Both the position numbers and the translations under genes were made by a program. The notes below the pieces were generated by a model, which saw only the letters and a list, made by a program, of their open reading frames with translations, did no database searches and had not been told where the DNA came from. 34,793 nt of DNA, from assembly GCA_029267355.1 (NCBI GenBank), contig JAJUJA010000008.1:1-34793 (forward strand), in the 5' to 3' direction. The stretch comes from Elusimicrobiota bacterium. GTDB lineage: Bacteria > Elusimicrobiota > Elusimicrobia > Elusimicrobiales > UBA9959. Below, in pieces: positions 24,330 to 33,000 of this stretch. Position 1 is the stretch's first letter. Every line of letters starts with the position of its first letter.

Positions 24330-25838
24330 ATGCGGTCCATTTTTGTTTTTGCTTTGTTTTTGTTAATGGAAACTTTTTCATTTTGCGCCTATCTCAGCGA
24401 GGTGAAAGGAGAGGTATTTATCAAGCCGCAGGATTCGGCTTTCTGGAACAAAATAGAATCACAGGCCGGCAATTTGAAGATAAAAAACAGAGATGAGATA
24501 AGGACCTCCAGAGCATCCTCGGCTGAAATCGTTATGGACGACGGCAGCAGGATAAAGATCGCTCCTTTTTCTTATTTCAGACTGGAAGAGGAAAACCAGA
24601 CGGCTGCGAAAATAAATTTAATGGCCGGCAAAATAAGAAACTGGGTGAAGAAATTTTCAAAAAAATTTGACGTTAAGACGCCAACGGCCGTTTGCGCCGT
24701 AAGAGGAACAGATTTTATGGTCGCAGTTGACATGGAAGGCGGCACAAGGGTTGAGGTTTATGACGGCAGCGTGGCTGCCGGCGATTCAAGGGGCAGAGAG
24801 ATACTGGTGAGAAAAGGGGAAATGATAGAAGTGGGCAAAGACGGCCTTGGCGAAAAAATGGAAAATAAAAATCCGCCCCAAGAAATGGCCTCTTCCATAG
24901 GCGACAAGAAAGAAGCCGCGAGGAAGGAGCTTTATTCCGAGATTTCAAAGGATGCGGTAATAAAACAGGCGCAGGCCGAAATGCAGTCTGCCGAGTACCA
25001 GAACAGAAAAACCGCCATAGACGCCTACGGCCTGAGAGTGAGAATGGAAGAGTACATAGTAAGGCCGGCAGACAATCAATTCAAATATGTAGTATTAAAT
25101 ACGAGGAAAGATTCCTTCAATTTCGGGAAAATACTTTTCACATTTAATTCGCCTTTGCCTGAGGACTTGTCCATGGCCACTAAAAATATGCTCTATTATG
25201 AGGGCAGCTCCGCGCCGCAATGGTATTTGACCGAAATGAACAGCGTTATTTCAAATACCTACGACAAAGTTACGGAAGACGCTTCCGGCGGAAAGATGAT
25301 AGCCGATAATGCCTCCGCTCCTTCTTATTGGACTCATTTTTTCTCTAATTACGGCGTATATTTTGCAGGGCCGGCAGAGGGCGCTGAAAACGGCGGACTC
25401 GGGCGGCTTTTGTGGAAATATTCCGACTCCAACAATAACAACATCGCGGACAGCGGTGAATTTGTTTTCCTCGGCAACAGGACAGTAACCTCCGTGACTT
25501 CAATTTCTTCCTATCAGAAGCAATACAATTTCAATGACGGTTCTTCAATGATAGCCACAAGGATAAATCCTTCTGGGGACGATGTGTTTGATAACATTGT
25601 AAGGAACGAATATTCGGATGGAACATGGATAAATACCAGAGATTATCTTCTCTTTGATGACGGCAAAATCGCTTCCGCAGGCGATTTTGCTTCTTCAATA
25701 GGCGGAGTTTCACGTTCCGATATAGCCGACAGGCTGAATTTTGAGAGAGTTTATGAAAGTTCGCTGTTTCAGGGAAGGAAAATTGACCTGGAATTCTCGG
25801 CGAAACTTTTAAAAGACGCGGGTCTTATAAGGTTTTAA
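24330..25838 (+). CDS. Exported FecR-domain protein
   Basis: The protein has a signal peptide (MRSIFVFALFLLMETFSFCA) and a FecR domain at about residues 22-170. This is seen in VKGEVFIK, DEIRTSRASSAEIVMDDGS, VKTPTAVCAVRGTDFMV and GGTRVEVYDGSV. There is no N-terminal anti-sigma domain or transmembrane helix and no sigma-factor gene nearby, so it is not a classical FecR regulator. A charged helical stretch (about 175-235) and a C-terminal region of unknown fold follow; that region contains an EF-hand-like loop DSNNNNIADSGE. The ORF track starts at 24264, but the ATG at 24330 has GGAGG upstream and begins the signal peptide. Ten bases separate it from the barrel gene. Its role may be structural or adhesive; this is inference. 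Confidence 0.8.
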   Translation: MRSIFVFALFLLMETFSFCAYLSEVKGEVFIKPQDSAFWNKIESQAGNLKIKNRDEIRTSRASSAEIVMDDGSRIKIAPFSYFRLEEENQTAAKINLMAGKIRNWVKKFSKKFDVKTPTAVCAVRGTDFMVAVDMEGGTRVEVYDGSVAAGDSRGREILVRKGEMIEVGKDGLGEKMENKNPPQEMASSIGDKKEAARKELYSEISKDAVIKQAQAEMQSAEYQNRKTAIDAYGLRVRMEEYIVRPADNQFKYVVLNTRKDSFNFGKILFTFNSPLPEDLSMATKNMLYYEGSSAPQWYLTEMNSVISNTYDKVTEDASGGKMIADNASAPSYWTHFFSNYGVYFAGPAEGAENGGLGRLLWKYSDSNNNNIADSGEFVFLGNRTVTSVTSISSYQKQYNFNDGSSMIATRINPSGDDVFDNIVRNEYSDGTWINTRDYLLFDDGKIASAGDFASSIGGVSRSDIADRLNFERVYESSLFQGRKIDLEFSAKLLKDAGLIRF

Positions 25839-25848
25839 CGGAGGGTAA

Positions 25849-27045
25849 ATGAGATTTTTACTTTTCTTTGCTTTATTTCCGGTTTTGGCTCAGATGTCAT
25901 TTGGCGCTGTTAAATATAATCCTGTAGGCGATTTGTCCGTTTACGGAGGGAAATATTATCTTGACGGGGATTCGGCTTCGGCTGATCTGAAGATTGACGC
26001 TTTTTTCTCGCCATCTTTTATTTTTGACGAAAAAAACGAATTCTATCCCGTATATATGGGTTACTATAACGGCACTCAGGATGTTCAGGAACTTGCAGGC
26101 GGCGGGGTGCTTACAAGGCAGAGACAGGAGCACACACTTTCTCTTAAGTATGTGAGAGTGAACGATTTTGATAAGATAAAACCGAGAATTTCCTATTCAA
26201 AAGCCCTTGTAAAGGAGACAAAGGACGAAAAATGGGGCGACGGCCTGTTTGACTACGATACTATATCTCTAGGAGTTGAATTTGAGCAGGAAAGACCTCA
26301 TGGAACCTTCTCTCAATCCTACGATTATTTTTCCGTTAGATATCCGAATTATTCCTCGCTTATTTCCTCTGCGGATACCGTCATAGATACCACCACATAC
26401 AGCGAGCTTTCAAAGAATGCCGGGGACAATACCTTGAACAATTCATCTCACAGGGCCGCTTTTTCGTATATATGGTTTCCGAACACTGACGTTATGAAAA
26501 TATCCGCAAGTTTCACCTACAGAACTTATTCGGATCAGAGCGTGGTATCAAAGACTGGAGGATTTAAATCGGAAAAAAGAAAGGATATGCTGGCAGGATT
26601 TGGTTTCAGGTGGGAAAAACCTTCAAAAAAGCTTCCTCTTTCCTTTGATTTTGCCTTTGACAGGCAGCTTTCAAATCAAAATTCCTATGACGCTTCAAGA
26701 ACAAAGTATATAGACGATTTTTACGGCTATACGAGGTTATCAGCCGGACCAAGGGCCGATTTCTTTTTCAAAAACGGCTCATCATTCGGCTACGGACTTA
26801 ACTGGGAAAAAATTTACTATTCAGGCAGGCTTGCCCAGGACGCGGCTGGAAATTACAGGAATGACACCATACATCAGGAGTTTTGGCTCAACAGCCTTTA
26901 CTTCCGCTATCCTTTGGGCAAAAAGATATTTGTCAGAGTTAATTATTCTTATCAGGCCTCAAGCTCAAATATGAGATATGAAGCCGGCTACAGGTACAAT
27001 TACTCGGCCAGTTCATGGCTTGCCGGCTTGCAGTGGGAGTTTTAA
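25849..27045 (+). CDS. Predicted outer-membrane beta-barrel protein, family not recognised
   Basis: I do not recognise this family. A signal peptide (MRFLLFFALFPVLAQMSFG) is followed by about 380 residues rich in Tyr, Phe, Ser and Asp with many alternating polar/hydrophobic strands, for example ISASFTYRTYS, FGFRWEK and FVRVNYSYQAS. It ends in LAGLQWEF; the terminal Phe is the usual barrel signal for BAM. There are no evident enzymatic motifs. The ATG at 25849 has GGAGGG upstream. It sits between the FecR-domain gene and the giant exported protein with gaps of 10 and 21 bases, so the three are probably cotranscribed. It may be a dedicated channel or anchor for its neighbours, but that is inference. 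Confidence 0.75.
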   Translation: MRFLLFFALFPVLAQMSFGAVKYNPVGDLSVYGGKYYLDGDSASADLKIDAFFSPSFIFDEKNEFYPVYMGYYNGTQDVQELAGGGVLTRQRQEHTLSLKYVRVNDFDKIKPRISYSKALVKETKDEKWGDGLFDYDTISLGVEFEQERPHGTFSQSYDYFSVRYPNYSSLISSADTVIDTTTYSELSKNAGDNTLNNSSHRAAFSYIWFPNTDVMKISASFTYRTYSDQSVVSKTGGFKSEKRKDMLAGFGFRWEKPSKKLPLSFDFAFDRQLSNQNSYDASRTKYIDDFYGYTRLSAGPRADFFFKNGSSFGYGLNWEKIYYSGRLAQDAAGNYRNDTIHQEFWLNSLYFRYPLGKKIFVRVNYSYQASSSNMRYEAGYRYNYSASSWLAGLQWEF

Positions 27046-27066
27046 GATTTTTACGAGAGGTGTTTT

Positions 27067-30000
27067 ATGAAAAACAAAATATTATCCTTTTTTTGCCTGC
27101 TGTTTCTGGGTTTGTCTTTTGCACACGCCGCCGACCCGTATTTTAACTATACCGGAAATCCCGGGTTTGTGAATGACTCCATTGAACCAAATTACCCTCA
27201 GCAAAATACAGGAGTAAGATTTGAAGTCAAGTATTTTTCTGACGGGAATATCCCGCCTGCTTCAGCGTTCCCGAAACTCAAAATTGTCAAGGACGGGGTG
27301 GAAACATCCTATTTAATGCTGCCTCTCATACCCCTGGATACCTATTATATTGACGGGAAAGATTATTTTGTCAATACCAGTTTCGGCTCAAGCGGTTTTT
27401 ACGAGTATTACTTTGAAGTCAGGTCGTCCACCTCGGCCACTATAGTTCAATCGCCCCGATTCGGTTTTCTGGTTCTGGATGCATATCATAACTACGGAAA
27501 TTTTCTGTCCACTTCCGGCGCTGTTGCGGGAACTGATTCATGGGATCAGGCGATTGACATAAAGACAGACAGCGGGGGGAATGTATATGTCCTTGGCTAC
27601 TACAATCCCTACTCGTACATAATTAAATACTCAACAGGCGGTGCTTTCCTCGGCAGGACCATTCTTGAACCGAATGTTCAGTACAAAAAGCTATTCATAA
27701 ATTCCTCAAACCATATATTCGCAGCAGGAGACTATTACGATTATCAGTTCTATTCAAACAAAGTTTCGGTTTCCAAATACGATTCCTCAATGGTTTTTAT
27801 GTCCTCAAGTTCATATCAATTCTCTGCGTCCACAAATTCTTGGTTTTCTGATATGACCGGCGACGGCTCCGCCCTTTACATATGTTCCCAGAATGATGAC
27901 TCGCGCTTCAACATAAGCAAGATAGGTTTTAATCTTTCTCCAGCGGCTTCTTTTGACGATTCCGGTTCTTCAAACAGCTCCTGCAATTCAATAGCCGCAG
28001 CAAATTCAAGCGTTTTCGCCTTGACGCAGATAAACGGAGTTCCTGTTTTAGTTAAGCTTCCTGATACACTGTCTCCTGTTTCCCTTTCATCAACAAGCGT
28101 AAGTAATTCCAACAATTATCAGCATATGTCAGCCGATTCTGCCGGCAACACTTATCTGCTCGGCCAAAGGCAAATTTGCGATACATATTGCGAGAATTTC
28201 ATAACTCTTGAGAAGAGGGATTTTTCTCTCTCTTTAAGCTCTCAGGCTTATCAGGTCTATCAGGGCTGGAATCAGCCGACAGATGTCTTTGTTGACACAA
28301 TGTCAAATGTCGGAGTCTCAGTCCAAATAGAAAACAACGGAAACAGCGATTATGGAGTTTATCTTTTTGATTCCTCCACGCTTGATATTAAGAACTTTTT
28401 TTACTACGACGGCGGAGCATGGGACAGTCCGAGAGCTTTAAGTATGTCAGGCAATAACGTATATGTAACAGGTATTTCCGATATAGAACAGCCCGGCAAT
28501 ATCTATCAGTCGGATATAAGAACGGTCAGGCTTGTTAATGACCTTTCTCAAAACAGAGCGCCTGAGCTTTTATGGCTTAATTCAGGCGATTACTGGTATA
28601 AAGGCGTGAGTCCGCAAAACGGTCTGACCGGCGGCAGCTTTGATTTCAAAATTTTGTATAGAGATCTCGACAGCGATCCTACGGCTTATATAAGGGTCGA
28701 AATATATAAAGACGGCACTCCTATATCAGGAAGCCCGTTCGACCTTTATTATGAATCAGGCATCAGCACTTTTACGGGTATAGTTTATCACGCTGCTATA
28801 ACCCTGCCGGGAGCCGGACAGTACTCTTATAAATTTTCCGCGGCGGATTTCCATGGCGGCTCAATTGGTCTTGCGGCTAAGGGCTATCCGGCTGAAAATA
28901 TGAGCTACGGCCCTGTGATTGCCGAGGGATTCAGCGGAAACTTGTCTCTTTCTACAGGCGCTGCTTATTCTATGGGCTGGAATATGGAGCCGGAGGATAT
29001 AACCGTTTTGAGCCGTTCGGGAGAAGGCGACTATGTCTACGCTCTTGCCGAGATAGACAATTCACCTTACATAATCAAGTTCAGCACGGGCCTTAATTCT
29101 TTGTCCGTCTCAAGCCAAATAGTTTCGAACGATCCTTATCACGCCGATCTTATTTTTAATGACAAGGCGGACAATATTTATCTGGCTGGGCTTACAAGCA
29201 TAGCCAATAAGTACTACCTTGACGTAAGAAGGTATAACTTGAAACTGGATAATACCAAGTCTGGAACTTTCAATCTCGGCATGGATTCAGTAAGTCTTGA
29301 AGACTCCGCCTCTGACGGCTCATCATCATATATTCTTTTCAGAGATGTATACAACGGCAAGCAGAGGGCCAGAATAAGCGCTTTTGACAACACATTAACG
29401 CATGTGTATTTGCTGGGAGCAGAGGATTTGACTTTCAGGCCGCATAATGCTGACGGCTCATCATATTTTGACGCTTATCCATCCGGCATGGTTTTAGACT
29501 CGTCAGGAAATATTTACATAGCCGGGTATTATTATCATGATGAAATCGGCTTAAATCAGGGGAATAATATTTTTGTGGCTAAATTTGACGCTTCAAACGG
29601 ATATTCAGTATCATCCTTTACATTTACATCCCCCGGCGCTTTCAGCGATGATAAGGCGCAGAGCATAGACCTTGACCAGTCAGGGAACATATTTGTTTCC
29701 GGCATTGTTAACAATGGCCAGAGAAATATGTGGCTGGCTCTTAAGCTGGACAATTCGCTCAATCTTGTGAATTCAAAGCTTTTTGATGCAGGCGAGCTTT
29801 CGGAAAATTATGATGTTTCATTCTCAACTCACAGCAATTCCCTGTTTATTTCAGGGTATGTTGAAGAAAAAGGAAATTTTTATGAAAAAAGGTACAAGGG
29901 TCTGGTGCTTAATCTGGACAGCAATCTCGTTTTCAAGTCTTCGTTTACATACGGCAGCAACAATGAAGATACAAGATTGGGATTTGCTGATTTGAATTCC

Positions 30001-33000
30001 CAGGGCCAGGTTTATGTTTTGGGTCTTAAGAGAATAACAGATAATAGCGGTACAAACCAGAAAATTATAGTCCTTAAACCGTCGTTAAATGAAAACAAGG
30101 CTGTTTTCAATTTGTTCGCCTTTAAAAAATCCGACAATTCTCCGATGAGAGATATGAATATCTCTCTTATACCTTACAATCCCATGGGCTACCCTGATGT
30201 TGGACTTATTGATTTTGGTGTAACCTCTTCATCAGGCAATGCCTCTTTCTCTGTTGTTAAAGGTCTAAATTATCTGATAGCCGTAAGCACGCCGGGCTAT
30301 TCGCCAAGGGTAAAGGAACAGGTTTATGACCCTTACGGCAATTTCAATAAAACATTCACTTCCAATATTTCATCCAATTATTACTTCAGTCCTTTGACTA
30401 CGCAGGCCAATACGCTAAGACTGAATATAAAGAACGTCTATAAAGGCGCTTTGCTTATGGGCGAGGTTTATTTCCTGCAAAACGGCGAAAGGGCAGCTTA
30501 CGGCATTTTATCGGCTACAGGCCCGATTTCCACTATGGAAATACATAATGTGCCGAATATAGCTGCCGGCTCCTATGGAGTAAATGTGAATATACCGGGT
30601 TTTATCTCAAGAGATATATATCCCTTTACAGCAATACCATCCACTTCTCCTATTTTAGTTGATATGTCTATGGCCGGACCGCCGTCCTCAAACTATACGC
30701 AAAATATTTCCACGGCTTCGGCTTTTTTCAGCGGCCTGGTTTTGGATTTAAACGGAAGCCCCATACAGGGCGCTTCTGTGAGAGCTTACTGCAATTGCGG
30801 CCCTTCGGGATGCGAGTTTGAAAAAAGGGTTTACAGCGATGCCAACGGCCGTTTTGCGGCTTACGGATATGACAGCGAAAGTTCCTGCTCTCCTTTGTAC
30901 TATGAAATTGGGAAAATAGGCTACAATAAATATCCTTCAAGAGATATGGGGCCGGCTCCTTCATTCGTCCCGCCATATCTCAATATCACTTATATGCTGA
31001 CTCCTGCGACATATTCTGTGAGCGGATATGTAAGGTATATGGGCAGCCCTATAGCCTATGCCAAGCTGAGAATAGGCCCTTCATGGGATAGTTTCTCGGG
31101 CTCTGATTCCTATGCCGGAAATGGAAAAGGAATAGATAACTCAGATTTTATGGTTATTACCGACGGGGACGGCTATTTCAGTTTTACAGGAATAAGCGAC
31201 GGGAACTTGAATATATCTGTAGAGAATCCTTTGTACAGGAGCATTTCGGGCGGCATTGACGGCGATATAGACACAAAAGAGGACAATATAAGAATAACTG
31301 TCAGCTCTTCTCCTGCCGCCGCCCCCGGTTATCCATGTATAGCAGGCAAGGTCTGGGTTTTAGACAGCACCGGCACATGCAAGGGTGTTATGCCTTATGT
31401 TTTTGATATGGGTATAGGCGTATCTACAAATGCCATTGTAGCCGGAAGTCTGACCTTCGCTTCAACTTATACAGTTACAGGCTCAAATCCTCTTGTAATT
31501 TCAAAGTCATCTGCTGTCGTAGTGGCTCTGATTGAGGAATGCGACGGGGAATGCCAAACGAGAAAATCATTCTTCTCAACCGTGTGGGGCACCTACGGCT
31601 CAAACATTATTCCATATTCGGTAAGCGTTTCAAGTTATGACCCTGTAACAGGACAGCCTGTAAGATACTGGCTTACCGTGCTTTCAAATTCCTGGGCCAA
31701 TCTTAATTCCTTTGACGGGGATATTTCCTTTTCAACATCTAATGTCATCACAAGGCATATAAGCCTTGTAAAATCAGGCAAAATCACGGGCTATATAAAA
31801 ACATCAGACGGCTCCGTATATATACCGCCTCAAAACAGCAGGCCGAGAATAAAAATAAAGGGCGAAACTGTTTCCTATGACAAAGACGACGAAATAAGGG
31901 ATGACGGCACATTTGAGTTTGAAAATGTGCCGGGCGGGAAGTATGATGCCATAGTACAATTTCCCGATGACAGTTCTTATGTGCCTCTGGAACTGGAAGA
32001 TGTTGTTGTAAATGAAGGCAAAACTACAAATATAACTTTCTCGCTTAAGGAAGGTTTATATGTGCAGCCCAAGATATACGGCCTGCCTGAAATATCTACA
32101 GTTTCATGGCAATATAAGGTAATGGCAGTTCCAAGCGGATCGCAAATGAGCAGTTCTTTTATAACCGAAATGTTTTTTGGCGAGCCGATGTATGTCTTTG
32201 ATTATGATGCTGTTGCTTCAATCTGGAGCACAAAAGTTTTGCCTGAAGGCCGCTTTGACTTTTATCTGCTGCTTGTCTCAAGGTATTGTACTCCCGGAGA
32301 CACAGAATGCGGTTCAGCGAACTACAATCAGTTTGCCAATTTTATCGGCAGAAGCAGGGGCGTTAACATAAAATATGATTCCAACTCTCCTCTGCTTGGA
32401 ACTTTTTCTCAGCCGATTAATGTCAGTATTGTAGGTTCAATAGGCCAGAACTATATGGGAGGCATTGGAAAGGGGGAAAGAATTTTTACGGATTTTGACT
32501 ATCAGAGACTTTTTGCCGATTTCCAGAACCAAATTATGCCTCTTATACCTTCGGTTATGATATATGACACCGCCGGCGATTTAAGGGGCTTTTCTCACAT
32601 AATATGCGATGAAAACGGTCTTGCAGCGCTTATGAACGGCGTGCTTGAAAGGAATCAATCAGCTATAAGAGATTCAATAGCGGCAGGAATGTACAAATAC
32701 TATATCTGGGGCCTGCCGCCGGGCAAATACACGGCTGTTTTCTCAAATCCAAATTATCCTCCAATTGCCAGAAATGTGACACTGCCGGACAATTCCTCCT
32801 ATGATTTAAACTTTGACCAGGCTAATGTTTCAGTCGGAAACATAGTCGGAGTTGTGAAAAGCTCAGATTCCCTGTCTTCCCCGCTTTCAAACGCCATGAT
32901 ATACCTGAAAGGAAAAATCACCAGTAAATATGCCGTCACTGACAGCTCAGGGCGATTCACATTTTCGGATATGCCTGCCGGCTCTTACAAGATAGAGATT

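Noticed and set aside
24330-25838. Classical FecR anti-sigma regulator
   Set aside because: The protein has a cleavable signal peptide and no inner-membrane helix or anti-sigma domain, and there is no FecI-type sigma gene or TonB receptor next to it.
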